Positions 31,536 to 42,460 of a DNA stretch of 64,000 nt are shown here, one piece after another; position 1 is the stretch's first letter, and each line of letters begins with the position of its first letter. The stretch is taken from positions 55,443,554-55,507,553 of the forward strand of contig OX485803.1 in assembly GCA_950295325.1 (NCBI GenBank), written 5' to 3'. The translations under genes were made by a program, and so were the position numbers. The stretch comes from Polytrichum commune (lineage: Eukaryota > Streptophyta > Polytrichopsida > Polytrichales > Polytrichaceae). The notes under the pieces were generated by a model. The model saw nothing but the letters and a program-made list of their open reading frames with translations. It did not search any database and was not told the DNA's origin.

Positions 31536-32060
31536 CTTGGTAAACCGCTTTCTCCCGTTTAAGCACAGTTTCTCGAAATTAAGAAAGTTTGCGTCTTTAA
31601 GAGGAGAATCGGAAAAATCTGGTATGTTTACACTAGCACATGGATCAAAAGGTCCGTAATTAAAACGGGCCTCATTCTTAGTAAAAAGTCCACCATTCCA
31701 ACAACCATAACCAAATTTGTTGATTGGAAAATTATCAGCTTTATGTTGACTATAAACTAGGAACATAAATCTGAGGTCCACTCTCAATCGTGGATGACCA
31801 TGGTTAATAATAATTTCGTTAAAACCCTCACCCTGATTCCATATTTTCTCAAAAATCTTTTCTTGAAGGTGATGGGGTAATTTAAGGAAATTAACTCGGA
31901 ATCCTTTTGGGTAAATAGGGTGGTTTGGTCCAATATGGATACCGACTCCCCAAAAGGAAGCCTTATAGAAACGGTATAATGCAGCAAATAAATGGGGACC
32001 TTCGTACAACCAACTATCAGAACAATCCGACTCAAGTGGTGTAGATTCCCATGGCCACAT
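31515..32060 (-). CDS. ORF B: upstream accessory ORF, M-W-P-W-E start (about 181 residues)
   Basis: ATG at 32060 (a TTG two codons earlier is in frame). The protein starts MWPWESTPLES and continues with SWLYEGPHLFAALYRFYKAS, FLKLPHHLQEKIFEKIWNQ and a C-terminus rich in F, N and K ending KKLGRAY. Residues LPHHLQEKIFEKIW match in spacing LPLDIQQIIVTKVW of ORF A, so the two look like a diverged tandem duplication. It overlaps ORF A by 29 bp from its ATG, in another frame, and overlaps the open gag frame at its 3' end. I do not know the family. Ogre-type elements have an unrelated-looking ORF in this position. Confidence 0.7.
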   Translation of the reverse strand: MWPWESTPLESDCSDSWLYEGPHLFAALYRFYKASFWGVGIHIGPNHPIYPKGFRVNFLKLPHHLQEKIFEKIWNQGEGFNEIIINHGHPRLRVDLRFMFLVYSQHKADNFPINKFGYGCWNGGLFTKNEARFNYGPFDPCASVNIPDFSDSPLKDANFLNFEKLCLNGRKRFTKKLGRAY

Positions 32061-32508
32061 TTTCAATTCTCTTCAATGCTTTGTTAGCCTCCTCAATCAA
32101 TTCGTTACCTTGAGGTGTTAACAAAACGTTTTCAAGATATTGACTCAACATGTAATCTTTTTCAAAAAAATTACTGAAGTCTCTAATTTCGATGTCAGAA
32201 GTGTACACAGTTCTATTCTGCCACACTTTGGTAACAATGATTTGTTGGATGTCCAGAGGTAAGATTTTAATCCGGGCCTCTAGTGGAGATCGAGCAAACA
32301 CTGTTTTGATTAAGAATCTTTCCCGAGGAAACCGACACCACCTGTAGAGGTTAGTTTCCCTTGGGATCCTACAATTGTAAATTGGGTCCGATTTTAAACT
32401 TAATGGTTCAGTAACTGGTTGTGTTTGGTCGCTTAATTTCACAATGAGGGAAAAAATTGCCACCGAACACTGCCACGAATCTTCAAGGCCCGGTTCCCAG
32501 GGCCACAT
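32032..32508 (-). CDS. ORF A: upstream accessory ORF, M-W-P-W-E start (158 residues)
   Basis: ATG at 32508, about 200 bp after the primer site, and the first substantial ORF of the element. It reads MWPWEPGLEDSWQCSVAIF, later RWCRFPRERFLIKTVFA, IKILPLDIQQIIVTKVWQN and LIEEANKALKRIENVAMG. It shares its first five residues and the LPxxxQxxIxxKxW segment with ORF B. Its last codons (AMGIYTT) are coded by the same bases as the start of ORF B, read in a different frame. It is in the same frame as gag-pol. No known domain is recognised with confidence. Confidence 0.7.
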   Translation of the reverse strand: MWPWEPGLEDSWQCSVAIFSLIVKLSDQTQPVTEPLSLKSDPIYNCRIPRETNLYRWCRFPRERFLIKTVFARSPLEARIKILPLDIQQIIVTKVWQNRTVYTSDIEIRDFSNFFEKDYMLSQYLENVLLTPQGNELIEEANKALKRIENVAMGIYTT

Positions 32509-32714
32509 TAATTATGACTTGTAGGTAATCACTAAGGTTATATATGGTCATTAGCTTAGCCTAGCTGTGAATGAATTGTAGGAATAGCCCAAGACTTATT
32601 TCTCAATTCATGAACTTGACTTCTTCATTCACCAGATATGTCTTAGTTCAAGCTACAAGTAAATTTGTAATTTCTATCAATACTCAATCTTCTAGATTCT
32701 GACGACCGTAGCCT

Positions 32715-32732
32715 TCCCCGGCAGCGGCGCCA
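32715..32732 (-). promoter_or_regulatory. Primer binding site (tRNA-Asp type)
   Basis: The minus strand reads TGGCGCCGCTGCCGGGGA, three bases after the 5' LTR. One base differs from the TGGCGCCGTTGCCGGGGA used by many Athila/Tat elements and complementary to the tRNA-Asp 3' end. Confidence 0.9.
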
Positions 32733-32735
32733 AAA

Positions 32736-35233
32736 TGTAGATAGGCTTTTAGATTGGGTTCCAATTAAGAAAACCACACAGGGAAGGCCAAATGAGTGTC
32801 AGGGGTTGCATCTAGGGATCACCATTGAGTTAATTGATAGATTATAAGAGAATTAAGATGTATTTAGGACAACAAACACAGGGAAAAAGACTTCTAGAGT
32901 GAGTTTTAGGATTGATTTAATTAAGGTTGAGGGTCACTCACAGCAGTACATGCAATTGATCAGTCACTCCCTCACAACCCACCCTCATCAGTAACATCAC
33001 TCTTATAATGTGTTTTGCAATTCAGGGAGTCACAGCTCAGCCATAGACATTTAAGTACGCCATAGTCTCAGAAACCCAAGGCAAAAACTCCTTGAGGTGG
33101 ACCATAGTCTCTTCAGTAAAGTAGCCAAGTCTCAAAAGGCCACACCACAGTTAGTAAGGATATCATGTTCCCAATTGACTCCTCCTATGGTTAAGTGATG
33201 GATTTAATTAAATTAGATATAGACCACAGTAATGAATTATTTCCTTAGTCAGTTTTAGACTTAACACTATCTCAGTGGAATTGAATGCATTAAAATAAAT
33301 TATTAAAATTAACAAAAGTCTAACGTGTGACAGTAACCTAGTGACCGAGGCTAGAACCGAACCGAACAGAGCCAGGACCGTAAGAGTCTAATCGCAGGAC
33401 CATAGTCTACACAGCACGGCCATAGTCTAGTCACCAGTAACAGTCACAAGTAACCAGTATCAAGTCACGTCTTATAGAGAGGGCCATAGTCTTAGTATCC
33501 AGTAACCAGTAACCAGTAACAAGTAGCCAGTCACTAGTAACCAAGTCAGCGTCAAGTTCTCGAAGGTGATGCTGGCCACTCCTCCTTTTATGCTTGCCTT
33601 TGAGTGCTCCCCCTAACAATATGGGTTAAAGGCGGCTTAGCTCTCCCACGCGACTCCTCCTTCGGTCTTCACGCGCGTGCAGCTCCTTCTCTCCTCCTTA
33701 CAGGAACGGCGATTCCACTTCACAGCTTCGCAGATTCAATTCACCTACCCCTTCTCAAGGTGGTGACTGTTACTAAAATTTAACACACTCCATTGCCGCA
33801 AGCAGTCAGAACTTCATCGAATCCCACTTACTCGGCACTTAATTCATAAACAGTTTCCATTAATAAATCATTACTCTGTAGACATAATTTTGCTCCCTGC
33901 TTAGAATTACACACCAACTTTGTGCTCCCCGGTGTTTTCTTTCACTCAATTAGCAACTTAGCCGAAGTGAGTCTGCTCTCGGGAAATTCAATTTCTAAAT
34001 TGCTTCTACCCTGAATTCGTTTCGAGTAAGCTCCGCTGTTCTCTCTTTTGACTGATAAGTTTTCAACACTGAATCCTGATTCGGATAGAGAATCAGATGT
34101 CAATCATTCACGACAACTTAACTACATCCATCACCACTCTGAGGGAAAAGAGGATTGCTCACAGAATTATGGTCTTACTCTTTAAATGACACACTCCTCT
34201 CCTCAGATAGCCAGTCACAAGTAGTTATTTAGTTTGGAATCTCTTCATCAAGATTACTGAAATTAAGGCATAGAGTTGACCTCGAAGGAATTTCACATTC
34301 CTATCTCGCGTCACACATATAAATAATCTCAAGGGATTTATGATGATCAAAATGCTTCACGCCTTCGATCTCGGACAATCACAAGACAAGGGGAAGAAGA
34401 AATCGCTCCTTTCACAGGTTTTCCAGTTCGACTTGCAGTTCTATAAGAATTTCCGAAGAGATAACAAATTGTTTCTCCGATGTCCAGCACAACTTCACAT
34501 CAGGTAGATGAAGACTAATCCAACCAATTCACATGGCCGAATACACACATCAAGAATGAACTTCACATTCACTCTATTATGACATGACAAGTTCCCAATT
34601 CAGACTTGCACATCAATTACGGGTTTCACACTTCTTTACTCGACTTTCAACAATGAAAATTACACAACAATTATCTTACTCCCTTCACATGAGAAAGGTA
34701 ATACACTGCTTTCCCGATCCTTCACGAACCAGAAAATGACTCTTTGACTTAATTGATTCACAACAACAACACAAACAACACATCACAATTTCGATTCACT
34801 CACACACAGTTGATAAGACAGCTTCACGCTGTAATATTATATTAAGAAGAGTAAGATGTACATCACAAAGGGCTTCACACCCAAGCGAAAAGCACTCAAA
34901 AAACGACAAAGCAAGGGAGGCTCTCTTCTCGAGAGGAACTGCCTTTCTCCTCTCCCTCTTCTCCTCTATATCCCCTAAATTAACTACCTCGTCTCTTGGA
35001 ATCAGATTTCATAAGGCTCTTCGACTTGGTCACATGTCTATTGCCCTACCCAAAAGACTCTTCCTCTTGGGATCTGTTTCATATGAACTAAATGTTTCAC
35101 CCTTAGCTCATTTCGGATAATTGGTCACTAATGACTTACTTTAACGTCCATTTCACATTCTGAGTGCCAATATGAATTCACATCCTATCAAAATTCTAAA
35201 ATGACTATTCTGAGACCAAAAAGTTGTACCACA
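32736..35233 (-). repeat. Tat-like element 5' LTR (2498 bp), carries the promoter
   Basis: Colinear with the other LTR at an offset of 14385. As the 5' LTR it should hold the promoter. A TATA-like ATTTATATAT on the minus strand near 34313-34325 is one candidate, not proven. Five CCATAGTCT motifs are at the equivalent positions (33060-33492). Confidence 0.97.
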
Positions 35234-35238
35234 ACCAC

Positions 35239-37229
35239 CTTCTTTGTCCTCTTGACTCAATAAGGAGAAGGTTGGCCAAGGAAGAATCATGCTATTTGCA
35301 TGTGTAGAAATATGGCATAGTCATAGTGTAGAAGCAATAAGCTTTTGTATCACCGAAACTCTAAGAGTGAGTTCAGATGCATAAATGCTAGGCTAGTCCC
35401 AAGTGAGATGCTTGAGGACATAAGAATTAGGGTAATGAAATGGACTCTCAAACTTATTGACAACTTTGATTATGGGAGTGAATGGCTTTGATGGAAATTT
35501 ATTTTGAGGTGTCATAAGTGACATATTGATTGATAGTTGTGTGCATTTGGAGGTGTATGAGGGATATTGTGTGTGTGAGAGTAGGGGCTATATGTATGGT
35601 CTGAGCAATCATATTATCAAAAGTGTGAATAAGTTGATTGAAGGCTATAAAAACCATAGTTGATACAATTGAGTGAGACCTGGCAATTGCCTTGTGAGAA
35701 GAGGATTGATGAGAAAGTTGATGAGTTTGATGAGGGTATGACTAAGAGAATGATCATGAGGAAGATAGCTTGAGCATTTTCAAACTGAAAGTAATGTGGA
35801 AGGTGGAACCAGGAACGAGAGTAAGTGAGGAAACCTTGGGCGATAGACTAAGGAGGAAGGAGGAGTGGAGGTTGTATGAACTAAATCAATGGGGATAACA
35901 TACTAACGGAATTATGAGAGTGGAAAAGGATGCATGAGTCTAGGAGGAAGTTGCACGTCAATATGGGAAAGATAGAATTAAGGTTGTGAGAGCCACAATC
36001 CTACTTCAACAAGTGTCATTGATGATGGCCCAAGTAGGCAGAATGTGAGAGAGGTTTTAAGAGGCAAAAATGATAAATAAAAGAAGAGAGAGCGTGTGTG
36101 AAGCTTCACTCAACTTATGAGAGGGAGTGAAGATTAATTGCCATGTGAAAGGCGATAGGCTCCAAGTAATAAAAGAGAAGGTCAATCAATTGAAGACGAA
36201 GAGTCAAAAGATTTTATGAGAAGTCTTGACCTTATGAAGGTTGATGAGGAATGGCTAGACTAGTGAAAGGTCAAGAAAGGGAAAATCCCATGTGAAGAGA
36301 GAAAGCAAATAGACTAAGTGAAAAATGAAGGTTGAGAGGGCATGGGAAGGGCATAGTTGATACCAATGTGGGCAATGGGCCATAGCCAAGACTTAGGCCG
36401 AGATATGAGAGATAGTCAGGCAAATGGAAGACATTACCATGGTAGAAAGAACACTTTACCCAACCGGAGTAAGTCTGTATCCAATGAAGAATATTTGAGC
36501 ACACAACAACAACTTAAATCATATCATCATATCTTGTTGATGCGTTGTTATTGTATTAACACGTGTGGATGATTCTTGAGACAAGTTGCTAGGTCCATCA
36601 CAAATGAAGGTGGTGATTACAATTGGAAAACTTGCATGACGGTTGTAAGTTAATTAAGAAAAAATGACTTTGAGATTATCGCAAGCATAATTCATGATAA
36701 TTAAAGATTATTTAGTTACTCAAAAGACAATACCCCAGATATTGTCATGACTACAATCCATTGACTAATTGCCAAGCTTTTGAGCTTCACAACTAACATA
36801 AATGATGGAATTACAGTAGTAGGAGTCTCCACACATAGGATAGAACCACACACACAACTAAGAAAGCACCAATGAACCATAAGAGTATGAAGTGAGCTTA
36901 ATGAAGGACGAGTGAAGGATTAAAAGATATACATTGTTATCAGATACATTTATCCAATGTGACATTATTCCTTATAGACACTAGCTCAGTCTTCCATGAG
37001 ACCTTGTACCCCAGGTTTTTCTTCTTGGGTTAGTTCAAGTGATAGCAAAACCCTAACTACACAAAGTCAACGAATAAACTTCAATCCTTAAAAACTCAAA
37101 TAATCCAAAATGGTAAGGAAGATGGGTTTTTGAATAGTTACCATATCCAACTCACCCATTCCTCATAGAATATGAAACACATGATTAGTATGCGATGCTT
37201 AGCAAAACCACACTGAGCCTGTAACCACT
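35239..37229. other. Intergenic sequence, purine-rich in part
   Basis: No gene is supported. 35740-36330 is strongly A/G-rich on the plus strand (GAAGGAGGAGTGGAGG and similar). Open frames here are short and without domains. Confidence 0.45.
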
Positions 37230-37975
37230 TTTTCTCATATTTTTTGGAGCTCGTATGATTATCTAATTCATTATCAAAGTGAAGATTCTCATATTCGCTA
37301 AATGGTCATATAGAGGAGCCCCCCTCCCCCTCAATTCCATTGACTATGGAGTCTCTTAAACACATGATTTTGGTATTCATTCTTGGAGCCACACCAAACC
37401 ACATACAATTCAAATGTAATTGTCCAATTAAAACAAGTAATAGAATTAGGCACGCCTACTTTACGTGAGAGAGAATTATCGCATACGAGCGTACCTCTCA
37501 TCCATCTAGCATAAAAACTTGACCCCCTAAAAAAGTATGGCCGATTCCTTCTAAATGACTTGGACCCCACTAGTAATTTGGGGTCTTTCAAGCTGATTCC
37601 GGTGTGAAATCAACTAAACAAAATAACTTTCATGTGTCATATTAATTCATGACTTTTATGTTGGATGATTGAGAAGTGCGTTTATATGCAATGATTCCCC
37701 GACTCGCAATTTGGAGAGACTCGTAAAACACGAAAATCGGTCGCATGTGAACTGACCTTGAAGAAGAAAGTGGAGGTAAGAAAGAAGGGGAGCCTCACGC
37801 CCCAATCACACCAAACTTTCTGTCCAGTTCCAACCGTGAAATTGTTGAAGATTATATTCAGAAGTAGATGTTGGCCCACCACTTTTCACACTATTACAAC
37901 CGAAGATGCCGATGACTGGTTCCTGAACTGGTCACTGTGATCAGCTCCTCAGTCGGGAACATCTTAGACTTCAGC
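37230..37975 (+). repeat. Dispersed repeat, copy related to 61490-62100
   Basis: GGAGCTCGTATGATTATC to GGTCATATAGAGG at 37245-37320 and the segment 37795-37975 (CCCCAATCACACCAAACTTTC, CCAGTTCCAACCGTGAAATT) match 61490-61570 and 61930-62095 in the same order. Similarity is patchy and no conserved ORF is seen. It could be part of an LTR or of an unrecognised non-autonomous element. Confidence 0.6.
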
Positions 37976-38061
37976 TTCAAGCTTTGGCACAGTTTATACA
38001 CTCACCTGAGACTCAACGTCATCTAGTAGTTAGTTGGACCCCACTTTGAAATGAAAGCGAA

Positions 38062-38088
38062 CTTGAACTTGAACTTGAACTTGAACTT
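38062..38088 (+). repeat. (GAACTT)4 hexamer repeat
   Basis: Four near-perfect tandem copies of GAACTT. Confidence 0.9.
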
Positions 38089-38218
38089 TAAATTTTTGAG
38101 ATAGTCAATGGCCTATTGACTGTGAGGAATGAAGCCAAAAAGTTGTGAGTTTTGGTTTGATCGTTTGAAGCAACGGGATGAGCCTCCTTTCATTTGCTAG
38201 AAGGAAAACAAGTACCAC

Positions 38219-38231
38219 CACCCCCCCCCCC
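38219..38231 (+). repeat. Poly-C tract
   Basis: A run of about twelve C. Similar C or G runs are at 47048-47063, 58137-58148 and 63566-63577. Confidence 0.9.
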
Positions 38232-38239
38232 TCCCAATG

Positions 38240-39535
38240 TTGAATTTGGGTTCCAAGGTTTTAAGTAATGTGTTTTTGTGAACATCTCCCACACTACAAT
38301 ATAATTTCAAACACCTGATATATTTTGGGTGAGATGTTGCTGCCATTCCAAAGTTCCAGAATGGTCGATTGTCAAAAAAGAAAAGAAAAAACAACGCATG
38401 TATCTCAGTACCGGCATGAATGTGAGCCCGTTAACCTTATGTTGATCACGGTGTTCCGTGATGCAGGTCGATTGTCAATGGCAGCAGGCCGTGAAAACAA
38501 CGGATGGATGGTGCAACACATTAAGGGCCAGCTCGCGTGGGGTTCCAAGTCCTCGGTCCTAGTTCACTTGAGGTCCATTCATGCAATCTTAGCCGTTGAC
38601 ATCATGGAAGTTGGGACTTATCACTTCACATGGGGTCTCAAGTTCAACCTCTCAAATATGACTTGAATACCTACATGCCAACACTTTTTGGAGGTGGGAC
38701 TCGGGCTTGTGTTGAGAATTAGGTCGAGCAAAAAGTTAGACCCAACTCGCAACACAACTCCCGATAGTTTTGCATAGAATGATTTGCATCTGACATAAAA
38801 CATGCTCGGGTGGGCGCTTGAGGCTCAAAAGTTGGGACTTTGCCTTCCTGTTGGGACTTGTTGACATGAGTGGCACTTGGGACTTGGGACCCCATCTTAA
38901 CCGACCTAATTCACATGCACACTTGCAATAGGTCAAGGGGCCATGGGTCCAAGCTAGTAGTCTACAATGTGACTCTATGTCATCAAATGCGTAGACACTA
39001 CACAAGGAATCACCATTCGGGGTTAGTAAATAGTGTTACAAGTTTCTACAAAGATTGCATTTTTATTTATTTTTCCATTTCGTATATATAAAAATCTTGA
39101 TAGGAAGCGCTTTTATAGAACTTGACATGACCTCGATGGTGAAAATTTACATCGCCTATAGAGGTCTATGGGATTCAGTAGTTCCAAGCGGTAATATAAA
39201 TAAATAGTGTAGCATGTACATTCCAAAGTGTTCAGAACATATTTGTTGTTTCCAAATGAATTGGGAGGAGGATAACACAAGAGGGTTTCGTAGAACTAGC
39301 AAATTAGTTTTCCAGCTTATGTGTCATCGGCAACTACATTGGTTGCTAAATTTAGTGTAGTTTTCATTTGCACTAGTGTGATTCTATACCTTATCAACAA
39401 GGTCCTATTTTGTTCTAGAATGTGCATGGCCTCTATGTCATACTTGTAGATCCGGAGGGATCTCTGGCTGTCGAATTCAAACCATGTGAGTTTCAGAAAA
39501 GATCACCTAAAACTTCTTAATACTTCTTAATACTT
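38240..39535. other. Intergenic sequence without recognised features
   Basis: No ORF with a recognisable domain and no repeat shared with the rest of the window. Confidence 0.4.
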
Positions 39536-39536
39536 A

Positions 39537-39627
39537 GATAAAAATAAAAATAAATTTTTATTTTTATTACATTTTTATTTTAAAAATAAAAATAAAAATA
39601 AATAAAACACACACACACACACACACA
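39537..39627. repeat. A/T palindrome followed by (CA)12
   Basis: AAAAATAAAAATAAA and its complement TTTATTTTTATT alternate as a foldback at 39540-39602. An (AC)n microsatellite at 39604-39627 follows. Confidence 0.85.
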
Positions 39628-39659
39628 TGTCAAATTTTATTTCATGAGTAGATATGTAT

Positions 39660-39846
39660 GAGGTATCTTCTTCTTTCTTTTTATGGAACACTTGAGGTAT
39701 TTGATCACCTGGTTAGTTTCATCGAGTAGAGAGACGATTTCACGGCCAGGAATCGAACTACCAACCACTCCGTTTGGTTTGGGTACCTTTCCGCTATCAT
39801 CCGGTAGTTTAGGGTCATCTCGTACCATATATCTACTATATATCAC
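39660..39846 (-). mobile_element. Probable tRNA-derived SINE
   Basis: On the minus strand a box A-like GATAGCGGAAAGG is followed by a good box B (GGTAGTTCGATTCC). The unit ends in an A-rich tail (the T-rich 39669-39682 on the plus strand). It interrupts sequence that is otherwise homologous to 59440-59700, which supports an insertion. No clear target duplication is visible. Confidence 0.45.
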
Positions 39847-40100
39847 AATATACTAATCATGAAAGTTATTGAGTTTTTTTGGACTAAACACTACAATTTC
39901 TAACTAGAATGATGTAGAAATTGACTAAACTCATGATTAAAACATTATGTATATATATGTATGTGTGTGTGTGTGTGTGTAGCTCCGAAAATCCGCAAAA
40001 TATGATGTCAATGATTTTATAACTCAGATTTATACAATTTCATGAAATTTTCTAGTGAATACTAACATATAATATAGGAGTAGAAATATCAAAACTCATG
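39847..40100 (+). repeat. Dispersed repeat shared with 59440-59700
   Basis: TTTCTAACTAGAATGA, a TTTCATGAGTAGATAT motif just left of the SINE, and ATAATATAGGAGTAG correspond in order to the copy at 59.4-59.7 kb. A (GT)n run is at 39965-39980. Non-coding. Confidence 0.55.
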
Positions 40101-42460
40101 AGTTGTCTTAATAAGCAAAGAATGATCTTTCCGAACTTGTAAAATAACTACCTTTTCTTCCCTTTTCTTCTTATATTAGAATCATCATTGCATGATTTAG
40201 TTCCAAATATAAAGCCCCACTAATGGAAGCAAGGGTGTGGCATCAAAGATCCGGTAACGTCTATTGGCTCCAAAAGTCGAAGTAACACGCCCACAACATT
40301 GGAGGACTAGTCTTATTTCAAATTCCCTACATAATGTAGTCTAAGTCTCTATGTTGGCTCAAATGGAGCAATGCCATCACTTGACACACGCTAAGGATCC
40401 ATCCATCATGGGTCGCTCTATGCACAAAATCCATGCCAAATCCAAAGACTATCATGAATCGATGGACACTTTGGTCCCCAATAAAGCGGCTAAACCAATA
40501 CCCTCGATCTCTTGTTTATAGGTCTACGGAGCAATTGCCCACAATAGAAGAACCATGCATACACACAAGTGTCAATTGCCTTAAAGGCCTCAACATAAGC
40601 ACCCATTTCATATATATATATATCCAAATTCATGGTGATCTTCTAGTACATCACCATTAGATACCGTAGTACCTTTACCACTTTGGCACTTTGGTTTCCT
40701 TGTAATTAGTCAAAGTGGTAAAGGTGTTGTGGTAGTTAGCACATATCATACTTAACAAAAGAAAACTCAAGAAGAAACACCCACCGGTCCCACTTGACTA
40801 AATTATACCTTATAACCCCATGTTGGTGTTGGTACATTAGTATTATTAGTAGTAGTATTATTAGTATTTCATTATGTTAAATATCTCAAAAGCTAAGACT
40901 GTCTACAATATGTGCACATCCATGATGTACTATTACTAGAAATCGGAGAGAGGTTGGGGCCCTTGGTTGTCGAGACATGAATAGAAAGGTTTGAAGGATT
41001 TTTTTACCAAACCACCAAACCGTCATTCCCACATGTGTGTGGATGTTTTATGTATCTATGTATCAATCCATGTTGGATCGGTACTATATAGGTGATGCAT
41101 GGTGTCATTGCTCACACATCAATAATGGTATCAAATAACCTGCATGTGGGTATCAATATTGTAATATTTCACAGTGAGGGAATCTTTGTACTGCTGGCTC
41201 ATTATTTGGTTCAATGTTAGCTCCATAGTGAAACGAGGGCGGCTCTACCAAAGGTATGAAGGCTCTTGCATGACATACGGACCCAAATGGTATAATAAAA
41301 GGGAGATGCATGTCGAATACTAGTATCAATGTATCAAGCATTGATGGACCCATGTACACAGTATAGGTGAATGCATTGTATTGAATGTTTCTGACCCTAT
41401 GCACTAACAACATATATACCCATTCAAAATGTTTGATACATGATGTCAATATTGGTGTCAGATCACCTACCTAGGTGCTATTAAAGTTGTACTACCAATC
41501 AATATTGGTGGGTATCACATGATTGTAAAATATATGTAAACCGAAGCCATTGTTTGGTCATAACATTATTCAACTAAGTGACTAGGTTGGGTGGGGCTGG
41601 GAATATGTCATGTAACGTGGTAGAAATGTTCCTTACGGATGTTTGTCAATAAGTAGACTAAACCTAAAATATGAGTGAAAAATGGATGAAACACTGTCAT
41701 TGAATATTATTAGACAAAAACGCCGCACAGTAGCTAAATAACATTATGGTCAATAACATCTTAACACCATATTGATACTAGTGTAATTTTACATCAGTAT
41801 GGAGCTTCTTGTAAAGTGTATAAACCTGCATGGCAAGAAAATACATGTAAATTATATATCTATATATATATATATAACACCCTCAAATACTCATACCCTA
41901 CATTATAAAATTTACAAATCCTTATTATATATCAACACGAGGGGTAAAAACGAAAAGTGGTTTTGGTCCAACGCTTGTATATATCAACCTCCCATACATT
42001 ATGTGGGCATTGGTACTTTTTGAACACACAATGAGTTAATTACGAGCTGTGGGAAGATTTGGGACTTTAAAATGGCCGCAAACCCCTCAAGAGAACTTTA
42101 TAGTGTGAATGGTGGGTGCCTTGCATTTCATAATTGCCCACCGCCAAATATGAAGAGATAATTTCCACAAGTGGCCCTAAGTCATGGATCGTGAGGTGCA
42201 AATTTCTTTGGAGACTTTCACACTCGATAAGGCCCTCATGGTATCACGGTGCAATACATGGCCATGGTATCATGGTATTTTGCGGGCCCATAATACAAAA
42301 TGCCCACCCTCCTAGGGCCTTATCTATTTCTACATTCAAGCCTCAAGTTGAGTTCACAAAGTTAGTTGGGCACGTGGAAGCCACCATATATAGTGTGGGA
42401 GACTTGTTTCAATCGGTGAAGGGAGCCCATCAATGTGTCGGAACCGGGGGGTGGAATCCT
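40101..42460. other. Intergenic sequence with a short hairpin
   Basis: No gene is supported. 40661-40735 can fold: ACCTTTACCACTTTG pairs with CAAAGTGGTAAAGGT across a loop of about 22 bases. An (AT)n run is at about 41858-41876. Confidence 0.45.

Larger units (their letters stand above)
18351..35233 (-). mobile_element. Nearly intact Tat-like Ty3/gypsy LTR retrotransposon, 16.9 kb
   Basis: Minus-strand element with 2498-bp LTRs, ACCAC duplication, a tRNA-Asp-type primer site, gag-pol as one 1863-codon frame, no chromodomain, and a long region with an extra ORF between pol and the 3' LTR. The primer site, the lack of a chromodomain and the extra ORF fit the Athila/Tat branch, most likely Tat. 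The internal region is 11.9 kb. Order 5' to 3': LTR, PBS, ORF A, ORF B, gag-pol, polypurine tract 2, spacer with antisense ORF, 869-codon ORF, PPT, LTR. All main frames are unbroken, so it may be transposition-competent or very recently so. Confidence 0.93.
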
